Positions 41,702-50,954 of a DNA stretch of 64,000 nucleotides are shown one piece after another (within the stretch, counting starts at the first letter, position 1; the number at the start of each line of letters is the position of its first letter). The notes below the pieces were generated by a model that worked only from the letters and a program-made list of their open reading frames with translations, had not been told where the DNA came from and made no database searches. Source of the DNA: Paraburkholderia lacunae. Lineage in GTDB: Bacteria > Pseudomonadota > Gammaproteobacteria > Burkholderiales > Burkholderiaceae. The position numbers and the translations under genes were made by a program. The DNA lies in contig NZ_QHKS01000015.1 of the NCBI RefSeq assembly GCF_003353175.1, forward strand, positions 122,438 to 186,437, in the 5' to 3' direction.

Positions 41702-43390
41702 TCACTCGACCGGTTCGGTATAGCGCGACGTGATCGGATAACGCCAGTCGCGGCCGAACGCGCGGTGCGTGACGCGAATGCCGATCGGCGCCTGGCGGCG
41801 CTTGTACTCGTTGATCTTGATGAGGCGCGTGACGCGTTTCACGTCTTCGACCGCATAGCCCGCCGCGATGATTTCGGCGAGCGAGCGATCCTCTTCCATG
41901 TACATGCGCATGATCGCGTCGAGTACTTCGTACGGCGGCAAGCTGTCCTGATCGGTCTGATTCTCGCGCAGCTCGGCCGACGGCGCGCGCGTCAGAATCC
42001 GCTCGGGGATCACGTTCTGCTTGCCGAACGTGGTGGTCTGGTTGCGGTAATGGCACAGCTTGTAGACCAGCGTCTTGGCAATGTCCTTGATAACCGCGAA
42101 GCCGCCGGCCATGTCGCCGTACAGCGTGCAATAGCCGACCGCCATTTCGCTCTTGTTGCCGGTGGTCAGCACGATCGAGCCGAACTTGTTCGACAGCGCC
42201 ATCAGCAAGGTGCCGCGGATGCGGGCCTGGATGTTTTCTTCCGTGGCGTCTTCGGCGCGGCCGGCGAACTCCGCGGCAAGAGAACTGCGGAACGCGTCGA
42301 ACATCGGCGCGATCGCGATCTCGTCGTAACGCACGCCGACGCGGCGGGCCATGTCGGCAGCGTCGGTCGTGGAGATGTCCGCGGTGTAGCGCGACGGCAT
42401 CATCACCGCGCGCACCCGGTCGGCGCCGAGCGCGTCGCACGCCACGGCCAGCACCAGCGCAGAATCCACGCCGCCCGACAGGCCGATCAGCGCGCCCGGG
42501 AAGCCGTTCTTGTTGATGTAGTCGCGCACGCCCATCACGAGCGCCGCGTACACCTGCGCTTCGAGCGGGAGCTCCGGCGCGATCGCAGACGGAACCGGCC
42601 GCGCGCCGTCGAACTCGACGATCGCGTGGCCTTCCTCGAACTGCGCCATCTTCGCGACCAGTTCGCCTTTGCTGTCGAGCACGAACGAGCCGCCGTCGAA
42701 CACCAGTTCGTCCTGCGCGCCGACCATGTTCACATAGACCATCGGAAGCCCGGTTTCGCGGATTCGCGCGCGCAGAATGTCGACCCGCACCGCTTCCTTG
42801 TTCAGGTGATACGGCGAGCCGTTCGGGATCAGCAGCACTCGCGCGCCCGCCGACTTCGCCATTTGCGCAGCCGACGCATGCCACACGTCTTCGCAGATCA
42901 CCACGCCGTACTTCACGCCTTCCAGTTCGAACACGAACGGCTTCGGGTCGGATGCGAAGTAGCGCTTCTCGTCGAACACCTCGGTGTTCGGCAGATCCTG
43001 CTTGCGATACGTGCCGGCCACTTCCCCGTCGACGATCAGCGACGCCGCGTTGAACGTGTCGACCGGCGGCACGCCGCGCTCGATCGGCGCGTTTGCATTA
43101 CCATGGCCGTGCGCCGCGTCGCGCAGCGGGTGGCCGACGATCACATGCAGGCCGGCGAACGGCTTGAGTTGCGCGGCGAGATCGGCGAGCGCCGCTGCGC
43201 TCGCCGTGTAGAACGCGGGACGCAGCAACAGGTCTTCGGGCGGATAGCCGGAGAGCGCGAGTTCCGGTGCGATCAGCAGCTTCGCACCATCGTTGTGCGC
43301 GGCGCGCGCAGCAGCGACAATCTTCGCGACATTGCCGGCGAAATCGCCGACGGTGACATTGATTTGAGCAAGAGCGATTCGGGTCTTCAT
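41702..43390 (-). CDS. nadE: Glutamine-dependent NAD+ synthetase
   Basis: A 562-residue two-domain enzyme that converts deamido-NAD to NAD using ammonia released from glutamine. The N-terminal nitrilase-type amidase has PELALSGYPPEDL (Glu), TEVFDEKRYF (Lys) and GVVICEDVW (nucleophile Cys). The C-terminal synthetase domain has the PP-loop LSGGVDSALVLAVA and downstream TGNKSEMAVGYCTLYGDMAGG. The start at 43390 matches the conserved family N-terminus MKTRIALAQINVTVGDF; the longer frame has no better start. The Shine-Dalgarno sequence is weak. It lies upstream of glnB on the same strand. Divergent from the FemAB-like gene. Confidence 0.96.
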   Translation of the reverse strand: MKTRIALAQINVTVGDFAGNVAKIVAAARAAHNDGAKLLIAPELALSGYPPEDLLLRPAFYTASAAALADLAAQLKPFAGLHVIVGHPLRDAAHGHGNANAPIERGVPPVDTFNAASLIVDGEVAGTYRKQDLPNTEVFDEKRYFASDPKPFVFELEGVKYGVVICEDVWHASAAQMAKSAGARVLLIPNGSPYHLNKEAVRVDILRARIRETGLPMVYVNMVGAQDELVFDGGSFVLDSKGELVAKMAQFEEGHAIVEFDGARPVPSAIAPELPLEAQVYAALVMGVRDYINKNGFPGALIGLSGGVDSALVLAVACDALGADRVRAVMMPSRYTADISTTDAADMARRVGVRYDEIAIAPMFDAFRSSLAAEFAGRAEDATEENIQARIRGTLLMALSNKFGSIVLTTGNKSEMAVGYCTLYGDMAGGFAVIKDIAKTLVYKLCHYRNQTTTFGKQNVIPERILTRAPSAELRENQTDQDSLPPYEVLDAIMRMYMEEDRSLAEIIAAGYAVEDVKRVTRLIKINEYKRRQAPIGIRVTHRAFGRDWRYPITSRYTEPVE

Positions 43391-43522
43391 GGCAGGATCG
43401 ACAGGCAAGCCACGCGGCTTGCGAGTACCGCGGCTGGATAGCTCGACGGAACGGACAAATCGGATAAACGAACGACGCACCGCTCAAAGCCGCGCGTCGC
43501 TCATTGGAAACAGTCACACAGA

Positions 43523-44692
43523 TTGAACCAGGAACGCTTTGATTATCGCACGGGCATTCTGGCGTCGCCCTCCGAGGTGGACGCCGCTGAATGGAATGCC
43601 CTGCTTGCGCAGCAGCCGCAGCCCACACCGTTTCTGCGGCACGAGTTTTTGAGCGCGCTCTGCGCGACCCGATGCGCGGTCGCCGACACCGGCTGGGCGC
43701 CGCAATTCGTCACGCTGACCGATCCGCGCTCAGGCAGGCTCGCGGCGGCCGCGCCCGTCTATCTCAAGGGGCACTCGTACGGCGAGTACGTGTTCGATTG
43801 GGCCTGGGCCGATGCGTACAAGCGCAATGGCTTGCCGTATTACCCGAAGCTGCTGTGCGCGGTGCCGTTCACGCCGGTGCAGGGCAACCGGCTGCTGGCG
43901 GCGGATACGCACGCGTTGCGGCATCTGGCCGCGACGCTGATGGCGTTCGCCGAACAGGCCGACGTGTCGTCGCTGCACGTGCTGTTTCCGACCGAAACGG
44001 AAGCAAACGCGCTGACCGATCTCGGCATGATGCAGCGCGAAGGCGTGCAATTTCACTGGCTGAACGACGGCTATCGCGACTTCGACGATTTCCTGTCGAC
44101 GCTCGAACAGAAAAAGCGCAAGAACATTCGCGCCGAGCGCCGAAAGGTACGCGAGGCGGGCGTGACGATGCGCCGGATCCGCGGCGAAGACATTCAGGAC
44201 GCGGACTGGCGTTTCTTCAGCAAGTGCTACCGGCAAACCTACCGCGAACACTTTTCGAGTCCGTATCTGAACCTCGATTTTTTCCGCATGATCGGCGCGT
44301 CGATGCCGGAGAACCTGATGCTGGTGATGGCCGAATACGAAGGCAAGCCGATTGCCAGCTCGCTCGTGGTCTATCAGCGCGACGCGCAAACCGGCGGCAC
44401 GCTGTACGGCCGCTACTGGGGCGCGCTCGAACATGTGCCCTGCCTGCACTTCGAAACCGCGTATTACCAGCCGCTCGAATTCTGCATCGAAGAGAAGCTC
44501 GGCGCGTTCGAAGGCGGCGCGCAGGGCGAGCACAAGATGGCGCGCGGTTTTCTGCCTACCGTGACGCGCTCGGCGCATTGGCTCGCGCATCCGGCCTTCG
44601 CCGATGCGGTCGGCCACTTTCTCGACAACGAGAAGAACAGCATCCACGCGTATGTGGACGAGCTGCGCGAACACAATCCGTTCAGGAGCTGA
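43523..44692 (+). CDS. DUF482 / FemAB-like peptidoglycan-type acyltransferase family protein
   Basis: A 389-residue soluble protein of the GNAT-fold DUF482 family: PFLRHEFLSALCATRC at the start, AAAPVYLKGHSYGEYVFDWAWADAY in the middle, KKRKNIRAERRKVREAGV as a basic helix, LHFETAYYQPLEFCIEEKLGAFEGGAQGEHKMARGF and HPAFADAVGHFLDNE. The fold is two tandem GNAT domains as in FemAB aminoacyl transferases. Natural substrate unknown. The frame opens at TTG 43523 with no Shine-Dalgarno sequence, and no upstream ATG is in frame, so the start is uncertain. It is divergent from nadE and just precedes a GIY-YIG gene. Confidence 0.88.
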   Translation: MNQERFDYRTGILASPSEVDAAEWNALLAQQPQPTPFLRHEFLSALCATRCAVADTGWAPQFVTLTDPRSGRLAAAAPVYLKGHSYGEYVFDWAWADAYKRNGLPYYPKLLCAVPFTPVQGNRLLAADTHALRHLAATLMAFAEQADVSSLHVLFPTETEANALTDLGMMQREGVQFHWLNDGYRDFDDFLSTLEQKKRKNIRAERRKVREAGVTMRRIRGEDIQDADWRFFSKCYRQTYREHFSSPYLNLDFFRMIGASMPENLMLVMAEYEGKPIASSLVVYQRDAQTGGTLYGRYWGALEHVPCLHFETAYYQPLEFCIEEKLGAFEGGAQGEHKMARGFLPTVTRSAHWLAHPAFADAVGHFLDNEKNSIHAYVDELREHNPFRS

Positions 44693-44701
44693 AGCACATT
44701 C

Positions 44702-45019
44702 ATGCCGTGGTTTCTGTATCTGCTCGAGTGCTCGGACGGCAGCGTCTATACCGGCATTGCCACCGACGTGCAGGCGCGCTTCGACAAACATGTGAGCGGC
44801 GCAGGCGCGCGTTATACGCGTTCGCGCAAGCCGGTGCAGGTGTTGGTGTCGTTCGAGCTGGCGGACCGCTCGAGCGCATCGCGCGCCGAGTATTGGGTCA
44901 AGCGTCTGTCGCCGGCTGAGAAGCGGGCGCTGGCCGCGGGGTTGCGGACCCTGGATTCGGTACTGCCCTTGCCCGCGCCCGCAGAAGCGGCGGCGGAGGA
45001 CGAAGCTGGCGCTGCCTAA
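44702..45019 (+). CDS. GIY-YIG domain protein (UPF0213/YhbQ type)
   Basis: A 105-residue protein with a stand-alone GIY-YIG nuclease domain: FLYLLECSDGSVYTGIATDVQARFDKH contains the YLLEC and Y-TGIA versions of the motif and the catalytic Arg; the rest has GARYTRSRKPVQVLVSFE and AEYWVKRLSPAEKRALAAG. The C-terminal 25 residues are Ala/Glu-rich. YhbQ-type proteins have weak or uncertain nuclease activity; a DNA-repair role is only proposed. The start follows the upstream stop by 9 bp, so co-transcription is likely. A 16-copy CTCTG repeat begins 27 bp after its stop. Confidence 0.9.
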   Translation: MPWFLYLLECSDGSVYTGIATDVQARFDKHVSGAGARYTRSRKPVQVLVSFELADRSSASRAEYWVKRLSPAEKRALAAGLRTLDSVLPLPAPAEAAAEDEAGAA

Positions 45020-45133
<114 letters not shown>

Positions 45134-45156
45134 TGATGCATGCGCCTTCACTGCGC

Positions 45157-47298
45157 CTAAGCTCTCGCCTCGCGCATCCGCTCGGTCAGCAGCCGATGCA
45201 TGAGGGAAATCTCTCCGACCACATCGGCCTCCAGTGACGACAGCCCGTCTCGCGCGGGAAGGTCGCGCCGGATCGGCCGTAGCGTTCGGTTCAACGCGGC
45301 CTCGATGTCGGTGCTCGCCGCCTCGATCCAGGCGCCGAGTTCATCGTGCATGCCGCGCCGGTTCGCACTCAGCCGCAGTTGTGCCGCGGTGCCCGCCATC
45401 TTTCGCAGCAGGCTCAGCACCGTCAGGGTGACGGTGTCGGCCATCGAGTCTTCCAGTTTTTCGAGGCGAATCCGGCTAATGGCCTCCTCGGCGTTATTGC
45501 TGCTCAATCCGGCGGCTCTGCGCAACCGTTGCATGTCCTTTGCGCTGCGCCCGGGGTACTCCAGGGCGGCCCTGAGATACTCGAGGTTGGCCCGCACCGC
45601 TGTCGCGAGAAAGGTCCGATGATTCACCTTTTCCCGGGTTGGCCAGAGATAGAACGTCGCGAGCAGCGCCAGTACGCAACCGAGCACGTTATTGCCGAGC
45701 CGCGTGAGCGCGAAAGAAAATTCGTTGGCGCCAGGCGTCGCAAAGTCGGCCACCAGCACGAAGGTAGGCGTCAGGAACAGAACGAAGAGGCTGTAGCTGA
45801 CGGGACGCAGCGCCATCGTCGCCACCACCAGCGGAAAGACGGCGAATGAAATACCGAGCGGCGAATGAATCGCATAGCCAATGCCGGCCGCCAGTACGCC
45901 ACCGACGATGCTTCCGGCCGCACGCTCGATACTCCGCGGCCACGTCGCGGCAATGGAGGGCTGCAGGATCAGCAGCGTCGCCATCGTCGCCCAGTAGCCG
46001 AAGGGCAGCCCTAGCACCCGTATGACGAGAAATCCCGCCGTCGTCGCGACACCCACGCGGGCGGCGTGGCGCAGACCGACAGACTGACTCGACAGGTTCG
46101 CCTTGAACGTCGACCATGTCTGCGCCGCCACTCTGGCGGCGCTGTCCAACCACTCCTCGGTCTGCGCATACGCCGGCGCGAAATCGACCAGTTCGAAACC
46201 GGACTTCAGCTTCACGGGTTCCATCAGCTCGGATTCGAGCCGCCGGGCGAGGCGTTGCAAGCGCGGTTGCAGGCTGGCCATGCGCCCCCATTGCCCATCG
46301 TTGGCGGCGAGACCAATGCTTCGCAGCACGTCGCCGATTCCGGCCAGCAGCCGAGCTGCCCGGCTCGAGCGCCGCAGGTCGTTCGGCGCCTTTTCGCAGG
46401 CGCCGGAGACAGCAATCAGATAGACAAACAGCGATTCACTTTCGGTCAGCAAGGCAAGGAGATTGTCATAGGTTTCCCGGCCACCGGTTCTCGATACCGG
46501 CACCTTCGCCAATACCCGGCGCGAGCGCTCCAGCGCGGCTCGCGCATCGGCGCGAAATTTCGCGGCATGCGTGGCCCACTGCCCGGGCGCCGCGCGCTGC
46601 TTGAGCAGGCGCGCGTTGTCGAAGGCGATGTCGGCCAGACGCAGATACACGGCACGCAGCGAAGACCGGCTCGCGCCAAACGGATGAATACGCCAGACGG
46701 TCAGGCTCAGAACGACGGCAAACAGACATCCGGCGAAGTAGACGCCCAGAAACGCCATGCCCTCCCGAAGGTCGCGCATCGGCCGGTCGACCATGACCAC
46801 GCATGCGGTCGCGGCCAGAATCGTCACCTGCGACGTGGCCGCGCCCCATATTCTTCCGAAGGCGCCGAGCGTCGTGAAGACCAGCATGGCGAGCGCCGCG
46901 AGCGAAGTCCCGACACCGGAGGCGAACGCGGTCACGCCGCCGCCCAGCGTCGACAGAAGCGCGAAGCCCATCATCGAAGCGAAGCGGGCCCGGTTGGAGC
47001 CGGCGGCGTCGGCCAGACACGTCCAGAAGGCGCCGATCGCCGCCCATGCGAAGGTCGGATCGTGCAGCAGGTTACCCACCGCCAGCATGGCCGTGGACGC
47101 ACACGCGGCTCTCAGCCCTTCCGACAGACTCGCCTCGCTCGTCGAAAACGACACCATCCATACCGGCCGTTTGCGGTAAATAGCGTTGACGATCGCGTAG
47201 AGCCGGCTCGACCAGCGTTGCGACGATGGATTGGACTTGCGATTCAGCATCCGGACGGTGGGCTCCCAAAAACGCGCGTCGGCGCCGCGTCGGCGCAT
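45157..47298 (-). CDS. FUSC family membrane protein (aromatic acid exporter / YccS-like)
   Basis: A 713-residue protein with two clusters of ~5-6 membrane helices (near 60-200 and 395-545) and large soluble segments between and after them, which is the FUSC/AaeB/YccS layout. The second cluster contains the family motif AARVGVATTAGFLVIRVLGLPFGYWATMATLLILQPSIAATW. AaeB exports aromatic carboxylic acids; the substrate here is unknown. No AaeA-type adaptor is adjacent. The start is uncertain: ATG at 47298 (taken) or 47250, which has GGGAG 12 bp upstream. The C-terminal domain (EKLEDSMADTVTLTVLSLLRK) is cytosolic. Confidence 0.88.
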   Translation of the reverse strand: MRRRGADARFWEPTVRMLNRKSNPSSQRWSSRLYAIVNAIYRKRPVWMVSFSTSEASLSEGLRAACASTAMLAVGNLLHDPTFAWAAIGAFWTCLADAAGSNRARFASMMGFALLSTLGGGVTAFASGVGTSLAALAMLVFTTLGAFGRIWGAATSQVTILAATACVVMVDRPMRDLREGMAFLGVYFAGCLFAVVLSLTVWRIHPFGASRSSLRAVYLRLADIAFDNARLLKQRAAPGQWATHAAKFRADARAALERSRRVLAKVPVSRTGGRETYDNLLALLTESESLFVYLIAVSGACEKAPNDLRRSSRAARLLAGIGDVLRSIGLAANDGQWGRMASLQPRLQRLARRLESELMEPVKLKSGFELVDFAPAYAQTEEWLDSAARVAAQTWSTFKANLSSQSVGLRHAARVGVATTAGFLVIRVLGLPFGYWATMATLLILQPSIAATWPRSIERAAGSIVGGVLAAGIGYAIHSPLGISFAVFPLVVATMALRPVSYSLFVLFLTPTFVLVADFATPGANEFSFALTRLGNNVLGCVLALLATFYLWPTREKVNHRTFLATAVRANLEYLRAALEYPGRSAKDMQRLRRAAGLSSNNAEEAISRIRLEKLEDSMADTVTLTVLSLLRKMAGTAAQLRLSANRRGMHDELGAWIEAASTDIEAALNRTLRPIRRDLPARDGLSSLEADVVGEISLMHRLLTERMREARA

Positions 47299-47500
47299 TC
47301 ATACACCGACGACAGGAAACGCGCGACAGGCGGCGAATGATAAGGGTTTACACCTAAACAAAAAAATGCCTTCGGTTCATTCAGCCGATGCACTTCGTCT
47401 ATAAGACTGACAGGCCGGACGCCCGGGCCATGCGGGAATTCAAACGGCATCCGGTCATGCACATCGAACGCTGCATGAGGCTCACGAAAAGCCGGCCCAT

Positions 47501-47540
47501 AAAAAAACCGCGCGGCCCTTGCAGGCTCGCGCGGTTTTTT
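47501..47540. terminator. Bidirectional terminator downstream of ppa
   Basis: The 8-bp stem ACCGCGCG / CGCGCGGT is flanked by A7 on one side and T6 on the other. It is 23 bp after the ppa stop (leftward). Confidence 0.9.
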
Positions 47541-47562
47541 CCAACCGGGGGGGTAACGCAGC

Positions 47563-48090
47563 TTACTTCGTGTAGTTCGCCACGCCTTCGCTGATTTCCT
47601 TGTGGGCGGCTTCGACGCCCGCCCAGCCCTCGACCTTCACCCACTTGCCCTTTTCGAGCGCTTTGTATTGCTCGAAGAAGTGCTTGATCTGGTCTTTCAG
47701 ATACGCCGGCACATCGTCGATCGACTTCAGGTCGGCCGTCATCGGGCAGATCTTGTCATGCGGGACGGCGATCAGCTTCGCGTCCACGCCCGATTCGTCG
47801 GTCATTTGCAGCATGCCGAGCGCGCGTGCGCGCACCACGGAGCCTGCCAGCAGCGGGAACGGCGTGATCACCAGCACGTCGACCGGGTCGCCGTCGCCCG
47901 ACAGCGTTTGCGGAATGAAACCGTAGTTGGCCGGATAGCGCATGCCGGTGCCGATGAAACGGTCGACGACGAGCAGGCCCAGATCCTTGTCGGCTTCGTA
48001 CTTCACCGGATCGCTCTGCGCCGGGATTTCGATGATGACGTTGAAATCTTGCGGAAGGTCTTTGCCTGCGGGGACGTGATTGAAGCTCAT
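47563..48090 (-). CDS. ppa: Inorganic pyrophosphatase
   Basis: A 175-residue family I soluble pyrophosphatase, which drives biosynthetic reactions by hydrolysing PPi. The Mg2+-binding DGDPVDVLVIT motif (three acidic residues), the YPANYGFIPQTLSGDGDP segment and KYEADKDLGLLVVDRF are all present. Length and start (MSFNHVPAGKDLP) match the bacterial family. It is monocistronic with its own terminator. Confidence 0.97.
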   Translation of the reverse strand: MSFNHVPAGKDLPQDFNVIIEIPAQSDPVKYEADKDLGLLVVDRFIGTGMRYPANYGFIPQTLSGDGDPVDVLVITPFPLLAGSVVRARALGMLQMTDESGVDAKLIAVPHDKICPMTADLKSIDDVPAYLKDQIKHFFEQYKALEKGKWVKVEGWAGVEAAHKEISEGVANYTK

Positions 48091-48352
48091 GAGCGCTCTC
48101 TGATCAGGATGGAATTCGAAACACGGCGTGCGGCGTAGGCCGCGTGTAGGTTCAACAGACGTGCAACCTGTCGAACAACGCGCAGCGGCCGGACAGTGCG
48201 GAATGCGCCATTATAGCCAATCGGCCGATGCCACCCTTGGCCGGATCGGCGCGATAATCGTCAGGCGTCTCTCGATTGTGCCTCTCGTTTGTGAACATCA
48301 GGTATCTGAACCTCGGGTTTGTGCCTCGGGTTCGCGCCTCACCGGAGCATGC

Positions 48353-49792
48353 ATGGAAGAAGCCAGACACTTCATCGGCGGCGAATGGGCTGCCGCATCG
48401 GGCGGCGAGACGATCGCCGTGCTCGATCCCTCGGACGGCCAGCCGTTCACCCAGCTTGCGCGCGGCACCGCGGCGGATATCGACGCCGCCGTCCACGCTG
48501 CCCGCCGCGCCTTCGAGGGCGCGTGGGGTGAAGCGAGCGCCGCCGAACGCGGCCGCGTGCTGTACCGGCTGTCGATGCTGGTCGCCGCCCGCCAGGAAGA
48601 ACTGGCGCAACTCGAAGCCCGCGACACCGGCAAGCCGCTCAAACAGGCGCGCGCCGATTCCGCCGCCCTCGCCCGCTACTTCGAGTTCTATGCCGGCGCC
48701 GCCGACAAACTGCACGGCGAAACGCTGCCTTACCAGGCCGGCTACACGGTGCTGACGATCCGCGAGCCGCACGGCGTGACCGGCCATATCGTGCCGTGGA
48801 ATTACCCGATGCAGATTTTCGGCCGCAGCGTCGGCGCGGCGCTCGCCGCCGGCAACGCGTGCGTCGTCAAACCGGCCGAGGATGCGTGCCTGTCGGTCTT
48901 GCGCGTCGCCGAACTGGCCGCTGAGGCGGGTTTGCCGCCGGGCGCGCTGAATATCGTCACCGGCTACGGCTATGAAGCCGGCGCGGCGCTCGCGCGCCAT
49001 GCGGGTATCGATCACATCTCGTTCACCGGATCGCCGGAAACCGGCAAGCTCGTCACGCAGATGGCCGCCGAGAATCACGTGCCGGTCACGCTGGAACTGG
49101 GCGGCAAGTCACCGCAACTCGTGTTCGCGGACGCCGATCTCGATGCGGCGCTCCCCGTACTGATCTCGGCAATCGTGCAAAACGCCGGGCAAACCTGCTC
49201 GGCAGGCAGCCGCGTGCTGATCGACAGGACTATCTACGAGCCGTTACTCGAGCGGTTGAGCAGCGCGTTCCACGCGTTACGCGTCGGTCCGTCGCATGCC
49301 GATCTCGACTGCGGACCGCTGATCAACGCGAAACAGCAACAACGCGTGTGGGATTTCCTCTCCGACGCGCAACACGACGGCATCCCGATGGCGGCACACG
49401 GCGAAGTGATTCCACAAGCGCCGAAAAGCGGTTTCTATCAGGCGCCCACGCTGCTGCGCGACGTACCCCCCACGCATCGCCTCGCGCGCGACGAAGTGTT
49501 TGGCCCGGTGCTCGCCGCCATGTCCTTCGCCGACGAGGATGAAGCGCTCGCGCTCGCCAACGGTACACAGTACGGCCTCGTCGCGGGCATCTGGACGCGC
49601 GACGGCGCGCGGCAAATGCGCCTTGCGCGGCGCCTGCGCTCGGGCCAGGTGTTCATCAACAATTACGGCGCGGGCGGCGGCGTCGAATTGCCGTTTGGCG
49701 GCGTCAAGCATTCGGGCCACGGCCGCGAGAAGGGTTTTGAAGCGCTGTACGGCTTCACGGTGCTGAAGACCATCGCGATCCGGCATGGTTAG
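48353..49792 (+). CDS. NAD(P)-dependent aldehyde dehydrogenase
   Basis: A 479-residue enzyme that oxidises an aldehyde to the acid. The Rossmann segment GHIVPWNYPMQIFGRSVGAALAAGN with the Lys of VVKPAE, GFTG-like SFTGSPETGK, the general base Glu in VTLELGGKSPQ and the catalytic Cys in NAGQTCSAG are all intact, as is FGPVLAAMSF near the C-terminus. Subfamily similarity is to betaine- or gamma-aminobutyraldehyde-type enzymes, but the substrate is not fixed. GGAG lies before ATG 48353; the longer frame has no site. SDR and MFS genes follow on the same strand, so a catabolic module is likely. Confidence 0.93.
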   Translation: MEEARHFIGGEWAAASGGETIAVLDPSDGQPFTQLARGTAADIDAAVHAARRAFEGAWGEASAAERGRVLYRLSMLVAARQEELAQLEARDTGKPLKQARADSAALARYFEFYAGAADKLHGETLPYQAGYTVLTIREPHGVTGHIVPWNYPMQIFGRSVGAALAAGNACVVKPAEDACLSVLRVAELAAEAGLPPGALNIVTGYGYEAGAALARHAGIDHISFTGSPETGKLVTQMAAENHVPVTLELGGKSPQLVFADADLDAALPVLISAIVQNAGQTCSAGSRVLIDRTIYEPLLERLSSAFHALRVGPSHADLDCGPLINAKQQQRVWDFLSDAQHDGIPMAAHGEVIPQAPKSGFYQAPTLLRDVPPTHRLARDEVFGPVLAAMSFADEDEALALANGTQYGLVAGIWTRDGARQMRLARRLRSGQVFINNYGAGGGVELPFGGVKHSGHGREKGFEALYGFTVLKTIAIRHG

Positions 49793-49861
49793 GTCGGGCT
49801 TAGGTCGCCGTCGGACACTTCGCGTCACGCATCACCATTCACAACCAACAACGGAGACATC

Positions 49862-50620
49862 ATGCGATTGACAGGTAAAACAGCCATCGTCACGGGCGGC
49901 GGCTCGGGTTTCGGCGAAGGCATCGCGAAGACCTACGCGCGCGAAGGCGCGAATGTGGTGGTCAACGATCTGAACGGCGCGGCGGCCGAGCGCGTGGCGA
50001 GCGAAATCGCGCTGGCCGGCGGCAAGGCGATCGCGGTGGCGGGCAACGTCGCGCAACGCGCAGACTGGCAGCAACTGCGCGAAGCCGCACTCGAAGACTT
50101 CGGCAGCGTGCAGATCGTCGTCAACAATGCCGGCACCACACATCGCAACAAGCCGGTGCTGGACGTCACCGAAGCCGAGTTCGACCGCGTGTACGCGGTG
50201 AACGTCAAAAGCATCTACTGGAGCGTGCAGGAATTCGTGCCGTATTTTCGCGAGCAGGGCGGCGGCACCTTCATCAATATCGCGTCGACGGCGGGCGTGC
50301 GGCCGCGGCCGGGCCTCGTCTGGTACAACGGCAGCAAGGGCGCGGTGATCATCGCGAGCAAGTCGCTCGCCGTCGAACTGGGTCCCGACCGCATTCGCGT
50401 GAACTGCGTGAATCCGGTGATGGGCGAAACGGCGCTCTTGTCGGAATTCATGGGCGTCGAAGATACGCCTGAGAATCGCAAGCGCTTTCTCGCCGGGATT
50501 CCGCTCGGGCGCTTTTCCACGCCGCAGGACATCGCCAACGCCGCCCTCTACCTGGCCTCGGACGAGGCGGAGTTCGTCACCGGCGTGTGCCTCGAAGTCG
50601 ACGGCGGACGCTGCGTTTAA
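49862..50620 (+). CDS. SDR family glucose/hydroxy-acid type dehydrogenase
   Basis: A 252-residue classical short-chain dehydrogenase with cofactor motif TGGGSGFGEG near residue 12, NNAGTTH at ~88 and the catalytic Ser and Tyr-x-x-x-Lys (IASTAG; WYNGSKG). It ends with the usual FVTGVCLEVDGGRCV. The basic residue pattern after the second strand would decide NAD versus NADP and is unclear. Probably acts on an alcohol or hydroxy acid upstream of the aldehyde dehydrogenase step. ATG 49862 has GGAGAC upstream. 69 bp separate it from the aldehyde dehydrogenase gene. An array of 12-nt repeats begins 41 bp after its stop. Confidence 0.93.
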   Translation: MRLTGKTAIVTGGGSGFGEGIAKTYAREGANVVVNDLNGAAAERVASEIALAGGKAIAVAGNVAQRADWQQLREAALEDFGSVQIVVNNAGTTHRNKPVLDVTEAEFDRVYAVNVKSIYWSVQEFVPYFREQGGGTFINIASTAGVRPRPGLVWYNGSKGAVIIASKSLAVELGPDRIRVNCVNPVMGETALLSEFMGVEDTPENRKRFLAGIPLGRFSTPQDIANAALYLASDEAEFVTGVCLEVDGGRCV

Positions 50621-50954
50621 CCGGCATGGCGGCCGCGCATATGGGCCGCTGGGCGCGGCCCGATGTACGGCCCGATGTACGGCTCGATGTACGACTCGAT
50701 GTACGACTCGATGGCTGGCTCGATGCATGGCTCGATGTACGGCCCGATGCATGGCTCGATGCGCACCCCGGCACACGGGCCTGCAGGATGCGGCGCCGGC
50801 AGGTATCCGTTCGCTGGTCCGGGATGCGGCCCGCCTCGCCGCCTGCTTCGAAGTCAGTGTTTTCCCCCAGTGTCGATTCACCGTGCAGACAACCCCGCGC
50901 AGATAGAATCGATTGACGGCGGTACTTCATTCCCACAAGAAAAGAGGAGACACA
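50621..50954. other. Intergenic region between the SDR and MFS genes
   Basis: 334 bp. The first half is a 12-nt tandem repeat (50661-50756, listed separately). The second half contains GAAGTCAGTGTTTTCCC-type sequence and the MFS ribosome-binding site. No ORF with a start signal is seen, although the repeat creates long Arg/His- or Asp-rich frames on both strands. Confidence 0.6.
50661..50756. repeat. Eight copies of a degenerate 12-nt repeat (CGATGTACGGCC type)
   Basis: Eight consecutive 12-nt units, e.g. CGATGTACGGCC, CGATGTACGGCT, CGATGTACGACT (twice), CGATGGCTGGCT, CGATGCATGGCT (twice). Every unit keeps CGATG. The array starts 41 bp after the SDR stop codon. Confidence 0.9.

Noticed and set aside
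49832..50881. Minus-strand frame with RAMHRAVH-type repeats
   Set aside because: Created by the 12-nt repeat and the reverse of the SDR gene; no ribosome-binding site.
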